From an uncultured Treponema sp. (lineage in GTDB: Bacteria; Spirochaetota; Spirochaetia; Treponematales; Treponemataceae), in assembly GCA_945915085.1 (NCBI GenBank), contig CAMEET010000012.1, positions 1 through 35,703 on the forward strand: a DNA stretch of 35,703 nt, read 5' to 3'. Below, piece by piece: positions 15,706-22,621 of the stretch (position 1 is the stretch's first letter; each line of letters begins with the position of its first letter). The notes beneath the pieces are model-generated. The model made no database searches. It was not told where the DNA came from and was given only the letters and a program-made list of their open reading frames with translations. The translations under genes and the position numbers were made by a program.

Positions 15706-17034
15706 ATGAAAAAAATATCATTAAAAAAATTAAATCCTTTTAAATTTTTTTCTATTGTAAATGAACGCACTTCACGCTTTAAAAAAGGCTCTAAAACAAG
15801 ACTGCCAAAACAATATCCAATTAACGCACTAGCAAAAAAACTTCATCCAAAAAAGCAGTTTGCAAAGATTGCAGCAGTTTTTGAATATGACAACTGTAAA
15901 ACATTCACTTTTGTTCCAGACTTTTCGCGAGGTACAAAAGAATTTGCATATTTTTCGGCAGGACAATACATCACTGTTTTTTTGAGAATTGGAGAATTAA
16001 ATGTCACAAGAGCTTATTCGCTTTCATCAGCTCCATGCGAAAGTTTAAACAGTAAAAATCGTTTTGAATGTGAAAATTACAGTGAAATCAAAAAATATTT
16101 CAAACAATTTTACAAAAATCCAGAAGCACAGGAGATTTTGAAAAATCAGATTATTCCTGCAGAAGCTTTTGATTCAGGTTTTTATCAGATTACAGTAAAA
16201 TCTGCTCCGGAAGGTTTGGTTTCAAATTATATTCTGGAAAACTGGAAAACCGGTATGTCTGTGGAATTATCAGCCCCAGAAGGTAATTTTGATTATGTTG
16301 ATTTGCGCGATGCTCAAACTGTTGTTGGAATTGCTGGCGGAAGCGGAATCACACCATTTTTAAGCTATGCAAAAGCAATTTGTGCCGGCGATGAAAATTT
16401 TAACATGATTCTTCTCTATGGTAGCAGGGATGCTTCTTCCATTCTTTTCAAAGAACAGTTTGAACTTCTGGAAAAACAAACTTACAAAATCAAAGTTGTG
16501 AATGTTTTGAGCAATGCAGAAAATCAATCTGATAAAAATTTTGAATATGGATTTGTAACCGCTGATTTAATCCAAAAATATGCCCCAAAAAGTTCATATT
16601 CTGTATTTTTGTGCGGTCCACAAAGCATGTATAATTTTATGGAAAAAGAACTTGCAAAACTCAATCTTCCTCAAAAACTTATCAGACGCGAAATGTTTGG
16701 AGAGATTCACAGTGCAAAGACTCAGGAAGGTTATCCTGGCACAGATAAAACAGAAGTTTCACTTACAGTTACAATTTGTGATGAAACAAAAACAGTTCGC
16801 GGAAATCCCGATGATACAATTCTGCAGATTTTGGAAAAAAATGGAATTGCAGTTCCTTCAAGATGCCGTAGCGGTGAATGTGGATGGTGCCACACACTTT
16901 TAAAATCAGGACAAGTATTTGTTCCTCAAAAAATTGACTACCGCCGCAAAGCCGACTTGAAATACAACTTTATTCATCCTTGCTGCACTTTCGCACTTTC
17001 TGATTGCGAACTGGATATTCCACCTGCAAAATAA
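15706..17034 (+). CDS. FAD/NAD(P) reductase with C-terminal 2Fe-2S ferredoxin domain
   Basis: A 442-residue electron-transfer protein. After a basic 60-residue N-terminal part, the ferredoxin-reductase FAD domain shows RAYSLSSAP (from residue 102) and the NAD(P) domain GIAGGSGITPFLSYAKA (about 208-223) with LCGPQSMYNFME. The C-terminal plant-type 2Fe-2S domain has Cys387, Cys392 and Cys395 in CRSGECGWC and a last ligand at Cys426 or Cys427. This layout is that of oxygenase reductases and related diaphorases. In a probably anaerobic organism it more likely passes electrons from NAD(P)H to the flavoprotein encoded just upstream. A strong bidirectional terminator follows seven bases after the stop. 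Confidence 0.88.
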   Translation: MKKISLKKLNPFKFFSIVNERTSRFKKGSKTRLPKQYPINALAKKLHPKKQFAKIAAVFEYDNCKTFTFVPDFSRGTKEFAYFSAGQYITVFLRIGELNVTRAYSLSSAPCESLNSKNRFECENYSEIKKYFKQFYKNPEAQEILKNQIIPAEAFDSGFYQITVKSAPEGLVSNYILENWKTGMSVELSAPEGNFDYVDLRDAQTVVGIAGGSGITPFLSYAKAICAGDENFNMILLYGSRDASSILFKEQFELLEKQTYKIKVVNVLSNAENQSDKNFEYGFVTADLIQKYAPKSSYSVFLCGPQSMYNFMEKELAKLNLPQKLIRREMFGEIHSAKTQEGYPGTDKTEVSLTVTICDETKTVRGNPDDTILQILEKNGIAVPSRCRSGECGWCHTLLKSGQVFVPQKIDYRRKADLKYNFIHPCCTFALSDCELDIPPAK

Positions 17035-17040
17035 AAAAGA

Positions 17041-17093
17041 GCCTGCTGAATGCAACACCTTTCAAAAAATCGCATTCAGCAGGCTCTTTTTTT
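17041..17093. terminator. Strong bidirectional terminator
   Basis: A perfect 13-bp stem, GCCTGCTGAATGC (17041-17053) and its complement (17072-17084), is followed by TCTTTTTTT. On the minus strand TCTTTTTTATTTT follows, so it also ends the STAS gene. The stem shares GCCTGCTGAAT/T with the terminator at 722. Confidence 0.9.
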
Positions 17094-17112
17094 ATCAAAT
17101 CATCAATAAAAA

Positions 17113-17667
17113 TTATCCTAATGAAATAGAACCATCTTCTCCAATACTAATAATTGCCTTACAGTTTGTACATCTGAATCTTCCTGCTCGAGAAGCCTGA
17201 ACAGTCTTATTACAAGAAGGACAATTCATAATTCTTGGGAAAACACTAGAAACGTTGCTGCCTGCACCTCTTTGCAAGAAATCCACAGCTTCTTCAACAG
17301 TATTTTTCAGATTAAAAAACTGAGAAAATCCCAAAATCTGAAAAACTTCAGAAACTTTTTCCTGTACAGCAGCAAGTACAATATCTCCACCCTTCATTTT
17401 TACCATTTTAAGTAAAATAGTAAACGAACCAAGTCCTGTAGAAGACACATAAGATAAAGCTTCACAATTAAACATCAAATTAAAATAACCAGCACTAATC
17501 AGTTTGGTAAGTTGCTTCTGAAAAAATGAAGAATTATAAGTATCAATATAGCCTTCTAATACAACAGCACAGCCGTTTGCAACATTTGGAATTTTATGCA
17601 GTGTAATTTTAAGTGAATCATCTTTCTCGTTATCAAATCCGGCAACTATTGAATTATTCGAATCCAC
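17113..17667 (-). CDS. STAS-domain protein fused to a C-terminal zinc ribbon
   Basis: A 184-residue protein of the anti-anti-sigma type. Residues about 18-132 form a STAS domain with the typical LEGYIDTYNSSFFQKQL start and the phosphorylation loop LSYVSSTGLGSF (Ser75 or Ser76 the likely phosphosite). Residues 147-184 add a zinc ribbon with Cys149, Cys152, Cys166 and Cys169. The start is GTG at 17667, with TTGGAGA about eight bases upstream. STAS proteins act in partner-switching with serine kinases; the zinc ribbon is not part of the usual antagonist and could add a nucleic-acid or protein contact. No kinase or phosphatase partner gene is adjacent. Confidence 0.85.
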   Translation of the reverse strand: MDSNNSIVAGFDNEKDDSLKITLHKIPNVANGCAVVLEGYIDTYNSSFFQKQLTKLISAGYFNLMFNCEALSYVSSTGLGSFTILLKMVKMKGGDIVLAAVQEKVSEVFQILGFSQFFNLKNTVEEAVDFLQRGAGSNVSSVFPRIMNCPSCNKTVQASRAGRFRCTNCKAIISIGEDGSISLG

Positions 17668-17799
17668 AATCTATCTCCAATTTTGAAAATTTTAAAACAT
17701 TATACAAATTTAGTTTAACATCAAAAAATCCATTTGTCCACTTTTTTTTTATTAAAATTACATTTTTTTGTATACGTATATATGTGTACATGCAGCATT

Positions 17800-18006
17800 A
17801 AGGTATGTCCCTGTTTTACACAAAAACAAGGTACGTCCCCTCTTTTATTCAATTTTAATTGATGTCTGTTCCTGCCTCGTGTAAAATGAGGGACAGACCT
17901 TGATAAACAACGGACACACCTCTGTTCATTAATTTATCAACACTAAAGATAACTGAGTTTAAAAAAGCTAGGTCTGTCCCTATTTTTTATATCGCCATCC
18001 CAAAAA
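17800..18006. repeat. Dispersed inverted repeats, GGTCTGTCCC family, copy 2 (cluster)
   Basis: Five or more variants of one motif lie within 200 bp: GGTATGTCCC (17802), GGTACGTCCC (17830), GGGACAGACC (17890, inverted), GGACACACC (17912, inverted) and GGTCTGTCCC (17971). TTTTACAC near 17815 pairs with GTGTAAAA near 17880. The cluster ends with CCATCCCAAAA, which also ends the copy near 27776. The rest of the gap up to 18203 is an AT-rich leader with a GCTGT/ACAGC hairpin. Confidence 0.6.
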
Positions 18007-18203
18007 GTAACATTTTTCTTTACCTGAAGTGTTTTATTCATTAGATTATAAATACACAAATTCGCGCTGTAAACTCAAGAAACAGCACTTTTCGTTGAAA
18101 ACTTGCACAGAAAGACTTTTCATTGCAAATGTGCAGAAATATAACGCACAAACTACATCACAAAATAATGTTTTTTACCATCGCGGATTTTTTTGGAGGA
18201 AAT

Positions 18204-19157
18204 ATGTTTAAAAAATTTTTAACAACATCACTATTATTGACAACTTTTTCACTTACAGCGCTGTCAGCACAAAATTCCACACCAGTCAATAACGAATCTT
18301 TTTTGAAAAATCAGATTTCAAACCTCGACATCAAACTAATTTGCGAAGATTTGGAAATCAAAGAAACTTACGGAGATGAAATTTTAATAGAAGTTTATTG
18401 CAACAACCGCAAAAAAGCACCGGCAATAGAATGTAGAAACGAAACACTTTACATTTCATCAAAAGTAAATTTTACAGTACTTGGATTCACATGCAAAGTA
18501 AAAGTTTACCTCCCTGCAAATCAACAATTCTCAAATGTCAATATTGAAGGTACAAGTTCCGACATTTCAATAGATTCATTATCAGCAAAAGATTTACATT
18601 TGGATTCAACAAGTGGCGACATCGAATGTAAATCCCTTTCCATCGATAATAATGCAAAAATCACATCCACAAGCGGAGAAATCGATGTCGAAGAAATTTA
18701 CACAAAAGAATTGACATCAAAAACCACATCTGGAGAAATTTCATTTGGAAAAATTTCATGTGATACAGCAACAATCACAAGCAACAGCGGCGAAATCAAT
18801 ATCGATGATTTTTACGGCGAATATTTCAAAGTAAACACAACAAGCGGCGATATCGACATCTACAATATCGACACAGAATACTTTACAGCAGGTTCCACAA
18901 GCGGAGAGATTTCCTTAGATTTCAAAAACATGATATCCGCAAAATCACAAATCAAAACAACAAGCGGTGAAATCCAAATATTTGTACCAAAAAACAGCAG
19001 CTTCAACGTAGCCGTATCATCGACATCAGGTACATTCAAAGACAAAATCAGCGGAAACCGTCTGACTCCACGCTCAGAATACATACAAAAATACAACGAA
19101 GGCGGCGCCCAAATCACAATCCGCACCACATCCGGCAACATTTCTCTGGAAGATTAA
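18204..19157 (+). CDS. DUF4097-type beta-helical surface protein
   Basis: A 317-residue exported protein. GGAGG six bases upstream fixes the ATG at 18204, which opens a signal peptide (MFKKFLTTSLLLTTFSLTALSA). The mature protein has nine or more short repeats built on TSGEI or TSGDI (for example STSGDIECKS, TTSGEISFGK, NSGEINIDD, TTSGDIDIYN, TTSGNIS). This is the pattern of DUF4097/DUF4098 right-handed beta-helix proteins, whose repeats stack as strands. Such proteins are usually linked to the cell envelope and their role is not settled. The gene stands alone, preceded by the repeat cluster at 17800. Confidence 0.85.
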   Translation: MFKKFLTTSLLLTTFSLTALSAQNSTPVNNESFLKNQISNLDIKLICEDLEIKETYGDEILIEVYCNNRKKAPAIECRNETLYISSKVNFTVLGFTCKVKVYLPANQQFSNVNIEGTSSDISIDSLSAKDLHLDSTSGDIECKSLSIDNNAKITSTSGEIDVEEIYTKELTSKTTSGEISFGKISCDTATITSNSGEINIDDFYGEYFKVNTTSGDIDIYNIDTEYFTAGSTSGEISLDFKNMISAKSQIKTTSGEIQIFVPKNSSFNVAVSSTSGTFKDKISGNRLTPRSEYIQKYNEGGAQITIRTTSGNISLED

Positions 19158-19216
19158 ATCTCACAACACAAATCTTCCTTGAAACACATCCCCTAAAGTT
19201 GAAAAATAAAATTCAA

Positions 19217-19292
19217 TTTTAGGAGGGGAAAGTCTTCCCCTCGCGCCCACTTTGTTGGTCGCTACCCCTTCTCCTAGGGCTCCGCCCTAAAA
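19217..19292. repeat. GC-rich structured intergenic element
   Basis: TTTTAGG (19217-19223) and CCTAAAA (19286-19292) enclose two perfect hairpins, GAGGGGAA-AGTC-TTCCCCTC (19223-19242) and TAGGGC-TCC-GCCCTA. The element is far richer in G and C than its surroundings and has no gene. It looks like a dispersed repeat like the one at 7005, though the two do not align. Confidence 0.4.
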
Positions 19293-19389
19293 CCCGCTAA
19301 GAAAATTGCTAAAGCATTTTGCTATTTTATCCCACCCAGCCGCCCATTGATTATTAAACTGAAAAACTATCCACAAAAATCAATTTATA

Positions 19390-19406
19390 TGTTATACTAT
19401 AAGTAT
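19390..19406 (+). promoter_or_regulatory. Promoter and candidate operator of the toxin-antitoxin pair
   Basis: An extended -10 box TGTTATACT (19390-19398) overlaps an inverted repeat ATACT-ATA-AGTAT (19394-19406). The position over the start site suits self-repression by the antitoxin complex, which is common in these systems. GGAGGC precedes the ATG at 19427. Confidence 0.45.
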
Positions 19407-19426
19407 CATAAGACAGGAGGCAAATT

Positions 19427-19696
19427 ATGGCAGCAATGGCATTAAAACAAAAGGCTATTAATTACATTGATACTCTAGATGACGAACAGACTCTCAGCGT
19501 CATCATGTTTATAGAATCTATGCCCCGAAAAAATGTGCCTCTTCAAAATTCAAAAACTCCAGAAGAGCGGGCAAAAGCAAAACAAGCTTTAGATGAACTT
19601 TTTGCAATGGGTCGTCCTGCAAAACATGAAATCAGCCTTAACGGACGCAAAGAAGCAGCCTTGACAATGCGGAGAAAATATGAAAGTCTTAATTGA
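19427..19696 (+). CDS. Probable antitoxin of a VapBC-type pair
   Basis: An 89-residue protein. The N-terminal helical segment ALKQKAINYIDTLDDEQTLSVIMFIESM is of the kind seen in small antitoxins next to PIN toxins. The C-terminal half is basic, with EERAKAKQALDELF and ends RRKYESLN. GGAGGC lies about seven bases before the ATG. Its last 17 bases overlap the PIN gene start, the usual translational coupling of toxin-antitoxin operons. The family is inferred mainly from context; no AbrB-like or RHH fold is obvious in the sequence. Confidence 0.7.
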   Translation: MAAMALKQKAINYIDTLDDEQTLSVIMFIESMPRKNVPLQNSKTPEERAKAKQALDELFAMGRPAKHEISLNGRKEAALTMRRKYESLN

Positions 19697-19997
19697 CACA
19701 AACATTCTGCTAGATGTAATTCTGCTCCGCGAACCGCATTTTGAACTTTCAAAACGCGTCCTTCAATGCTGTCAATCTATTGTTGATGGTTATATCGCTG
19801 TTCACACTTTCTCAAATATGTTTTACGTTCTTCATGAAACAGAAGATTTTTCCATCGAAGACTCTATGCAACACCAGTCTTCCATCGCTTGTAAACTTGA
19901 TTATATCGTTACACGAAATGTTGATGATTTTGAAAAGGCGACAGTTCCTGCTGTTACGCCAGAAGAATTTTTAAAACTAGTCCATGCCGAGAAATAA
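19680..19997 (+). CDS. PIN-domain (VapC-like) toxin, internally shortened
   Basis: A 105-residue PIN-domain ribonuclease. The start MKVLIDTNILLDVILLREPHF holds the first catalytic Asp6; the end has EDSMQ (Asp), DYIVTRNVDDF and the closing PAVTPEEFLKL. Family members are about 140 residues. The segment between FYVLHE and TEDFSIEDSMQ, where about 35 residues of helix normally lie, is missing while the reading frame is intact. The acidic catalytic residues at both ends remain, but the fold of the middle is doubtful, so the toxin may be inactive. The ATG lies inside the antitoxin gene. The stop touches the stop of the S41-type gene on the other strand. Confidence 0.8.
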   Translation: MKVLIDTNILLDVILLREPHFELSKRVLQCCQSIVDGYIAVHTFSNMFYVLHETEDFSIEDSMQHQSSIACKLDYIVTRNVDDFEKATVPAVTPEEFLKLVHAEK

Positions 19998-20876
19998 TTA
20001 ATTAAATACGATTCCAGAAAGGTCTAGTCCTAATTTTTCAAGGACTGCCTTCATATTGTTTTTGTTTGCCCATATGTCAGGTTCATATCCTTTACCTTCG
20101 CCTAGATAGTTTTCAGGTAGGTTGGTTGCAAAGGAGGTACTTGGCAACCAGAAATATATTCCGTTTTCGTTGTATTTTACGCAGTTTCCGTAAATCTGCA
20201 TTCCGCCGGAATGTGTTCCTATCAGTTTAAGATTAAGTTTATCCTTGAATCTGTTGGCTATAATCCAGACTTCACCAGCAGAGTAGTTCCAGTTATCCTG
20301 CGTAACATATATTGTCCCACTGTAACTGCTTTTGTATAGATTATCAAAGAAAAGATACTGTTGATAGTTTCCGCCACCGTAATTCGAGCGGAAGTCAAGA
20401 ACGATAAAATCGTATCCGGCGGCTTCCGCAGCCAAGTCCGGCAGACCGGCATATTCAACCCAATTTACATCACAGCTATTGTACCGCAGGTAATATGTAT
20501 TGGTCGTTGTTTTCTTTATAAAAGTTTTGTCGGCATCACTGCTTTTAATGGAATCCTCGTCAAACTGCTGATGCTGGCGATATTCAAATCCATTGTTGTT
20601 GCTTATGTAAAGATGGGTATCATTTATGCATTTGTCAAAAAGTGCCCTGACCTCATCATAATCAGAAGTCTGCTCCCATGCTTGTTTTGTAAAGCCTCGC
20701 CCCACCATTGTGTCAAAGCCTACATAGTGTTTTTTCAGCACTGAATAAATGGTTTTCTTTTCGCTGAAAAAACGCACGTCATTTTCATTTCCCGTTTCAC
20801 CCGCTTTAGAAGTACAGGAAAACAGGAGTAACGAAAGCGAGATTGAAAAGAGTATTACGATTTTATTTTTGTTCAT
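19998..20876 (-). CDS. S41-peptidase-like lipoprotein
   Basis: A 292-residue lipoprotein. The start at 20876 has AAGGAGT nine bases upstream and opens a lipoprotein signal with Cys21 (LSLLLFSC). The body matches the core of tail-specific (S41) proteases: NDTHLYI, YDFIVLDFRSNYGGG, the nucleophile region NYSAGE (Ser199), IGTHSGGMQIYGNC, and EGKGYEPDIWA, which corresponds to the usual EG.GV.PD ending. No PDZ domain is seen. It is probably a periplasmic hydrolase of unknown target. Its codons are richer in G and C than those of neighbours, hinting at acquisition. It lies between the toxin gene and a 13-bp stem-loop in its own leader. Confidence 0.8.
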   Translation of the reverse strand: MNKNKIVILFSISLSLLLFSCTSKAGETGNENDVRFFSEKKTIYSVLKKHYVGFDTMVGRGFTKQAWEQTSDYDEVRALFDKCINDTHLYISNNNGFEYRQHQQFDEDSIKSSDADKTFIKKTTTNTYYLRYNSCDVNWVEYAGLPDLAAEAAGYDFIVLDFRSNYGGGNYQQYLFFDNLYKSSYSGTIYVTQDNWNYSAGEVWIIANRFKDKLNLKLIGTHSGGMQIYGNCVKYNENGIYFWLPSTSFATNLPENYLGEGKGYEPDIWANKNNMKAVLEKLGLDLSGIVFN

Positions 20877-20901
20877 AAACAGGACTCCTTGTGGCAAATA
20901 T

Positions 20902-20936
20902 ACTACGAGGCAAGTGAAATAGGCTTGCCTCGTAGT
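20902..20936 (-). promoter_or_regulatory. 13-bp inverted repeat in the leader of the S41-like gene
   Basis: ACTACGAGGCAAG (20902-20914) and its exact complement (20924-20936) form a stem with a 9-nt loop, 26 bp upstream of the ATG at 20876. No T-run follows on the minus strand, so it is a poor terminator for the upstream gene. An operator or attenuator is possible. Confidence 0.5.
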
Positions 20937-20994
20937 TAGAATAGCACGAAAAGATTATAACAATCAATCTATTTCACTTTCAACACTTGTTCGG

Positions 20995-21309
20995 TTATTC
21001 GGATTTTTTACAACGCTCGAAAAAGGCCTTGTACAACAGGATATTCCTCGAAAATTCATTATGTCCAGTTGATTTTTCAAGAGGATTTACAACTTCTACA
21101 AGATGTGTTATCTGAGATTGCTTGCCTTTCAATTTTTGAAAAAGAAGTATTGTATCCCCTGCTGTAAATTTTGGCGTATGACGAGCAAAATGCAAAGGAA
21201 AAATATTACCCACCGAGTATGGAGTATTTCCATTTTTATAAAGATATGCTCCTTTCACAATTATTGGTTTTTCATTTACGCATTTTACATAATCAATATG
21301 AATTGCCAT
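20995..21309 (-). CDS. Small protein of unknown function
   Basis: A 104-residue soluble protein that I do not recognise. GGGTG lies about six bases before the ATG. It has a basic, aromatic-rich composition, with KFTAGDTILLFQKLKGKQSQITHLVEVV in the middle: a small beta-barrel-like run (GD.ILLFQK, then THLVEVV) that loosely recalls PUA/EVE-type folds. That comparison is weak. It follows the broken leucine-rich lipoprotein gene on the same strand by 26 bp and precedes the S41-like gene. Confidence 0.55.
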   Translation of the reverse strand: MAIHIDYVKCVNEKPIIVKGAYLYKNGNTPYSVGNIFPLHFARHTPKFTAGDTILLFQKLKGKQSQITHLVEVVNPLEKSTGHNEFSRNILLYKAFFERCKKSE

Positions 21310-21335
21310 AGTACACCCTTTAGTAAATATAAAAT

Positions 21336-22083
21336 TTAATTTACACTATCTAGCCTGTCTATATAATAATCCCTATAAACGTCTTCTAATTGACCAGAAA
21401 AATCTGAACATTTTATGCTTTTCAACTGTTTTTGAAGTGCAATAGAAGATTTTATTTTTTCGCCATGAATAATTTCTGTCAAATCACAGCTATAAAAAGC
21501 GGATAAGTAAATATTATCTGGTATACTTATAGATTCTAATTTATCATTACTAGATAAATTCCAAATGTATTTTAAAGAACTTGGAATACTGAGTTTTTCT
21601 ATCCCTAAATTCCCAAATGAGTTCAATACTTCTAGCCCTTCTGGTAACTCTACTGATTTTAAATTTGGTGCTCCCCAGAAACTCCAAATACATTTTAACG
21701 TTGTTGGTAATTTTATTGATGTAAGAGCTGAATAATTATTGCCATCAAGATATATTGCGACTACGCCTTCCGGTATATCAATTGTTTTCAATGTATCAGA
21801 TAACCAAATTTTTACCTTTGTTACAGGAACTCCCTGAATTTCGGAAGGGATTACAACATTTGCTTTAGTTCCTTTATAATTTGTAATCATAATCTGAGTG
21901 AAATCTTTATTTGTTTTAAAGTCAAAATCACTCTCAGGATTTGCTTTGGAACTTGAAGAACTTTTTTTTACTTGATTCTTTTACTGTTCCAGTGTCATCA
22001 TTCTTCTTACCTGTACAAGAGGTAAGAGCCATTGTACAAATTATTTGAGCCATAGCAACCACGGATAAAACTGTTTATTTCAT
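21336..22083 (-). pseudogene. Leucine-rich-repeat (BspA-like) lipoprotein, broken by a stop and a frameshift
   Basis: From the ATG at 22083 (GGAAGG upstream) the frame reads M-K-stop-T-V-L-S-V-V and continues as a lipoprotein signal ending MALTSC. The TAA at 22077-22075 sits where a Lys AAA codon is expected. The frame then reaches an eight-A run (minus strand, 21969-21962) and must shift to continue as SSSSSKANPESDFDF and the repeat region. Seven A would join the two parts. The rest to 21336 holds BspA-type leucine-rich repeats (LTSIKLPTTLKCIW, LKSVELPEGLEVL, IEKLSIPSSLKYIW, LESISIPDNI). Such surface proteins often bind host or other cells. Two lesions argue for decay, though the A-run alone could be a slippage switch. 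Confidence 0.75.
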
Positions 22084-22145
22084 AAAAACCTTCCATTCAT
22101 TTTTTCAATCTTTCAAAGTCGCGAAAATAAGATTAGTCAATCTCA

Positions 22146-22167
22146 TTTTCCACTATATAGTGGAAAA
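22146..22167. promoter_or_regulatory. 22-bp perfect palindrome between two broken genes
   Basis: The sequence centred between 22156 and 22157 is perfectly self-complementary, with arms TTTTCCACTAT and ATAGTGGAAAA. It lies 63 bp before the leucine-rich lipoprotein start and 86 bp before the XRE start. It is a good candidate operator of the regulator that is now broken. Confidence 0.6.
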
Positions 22168-22252
22168 AATTTTATAAAAATGAATATTCGTAAAATATTA
22201 TAAATCAACGATATTTTGAAGTATAAATAACGCATACTCGTAAGATTATTTT

Positions 22253-22565
22253 ATGGATATACTTAGAAAAATAACCGAGATGCGGCTTGAAAAAGGATGG
22301 ACTGAATACGAACTTGCAGAGCGTGCAGAACACACTCAATCTACAATTTCATCTTGGTACAGAAAAAAATCTTATTCCCTCAATACCTTCGTTAGAGCAT
22401 ATTTGTAACGCATTTGGTATTTAGCTTTCTCAATTCTTTCTTGAAAATGAGTGTTTTTCAGAACGGCTTACAGAAGAACAAATGGATGTTCTAAAACGCT
22501 GGAACAGATTAACAAAAGAACTACAGAAAAAACTTGCGGATTTCTTAGACTCAGTTTTGTCATAA
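22253..22565 (+). pseudogene. XRE-family helix-turn-helix regulator, broken
   Basis: The ATG at 22253 gives MDILRKITEMRLEKGWTEYE and then LAERAEHTQSTISSWYRKKS, a clear XRE-type DNA-binding domain, but stops at 22406-22408. One extra base near 22375 (TTATTCCC for an expected TTATCCC) shifts the frame; the next frame continues IPSIPSLEHICNAFGI, meets a TAG at 22422-22424, and goes on LSQFFLENECF to SVLS at 22565. XRE proteins normally read NAFGISLSQFF here, so the TAG replaces a Ser codon by one change. The intact protein would have been about 104 residues. Its likely operator is the palindrome at 22146. Both neighbours are decayed, so the locus is dying. Confidence 0.8.
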
Positions 22566-22599
22566 AAAAAGCCAATCCGAAGTGAATCAGATTGGCTTT
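22564..22599 (-). terminator. Terminator of the sugar isomerase gene
   Basis: The stem AAAGCCAATC (22568-22577) and GATTGGCTTT (22590-22599) is followed on the minus strand by seven T. It lies 22 bp past the isomerase stop. Confidence 0.85.
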
Positions 22600-22621
22600 C
22601 AAGTTTTATTTTAGCTTTACC

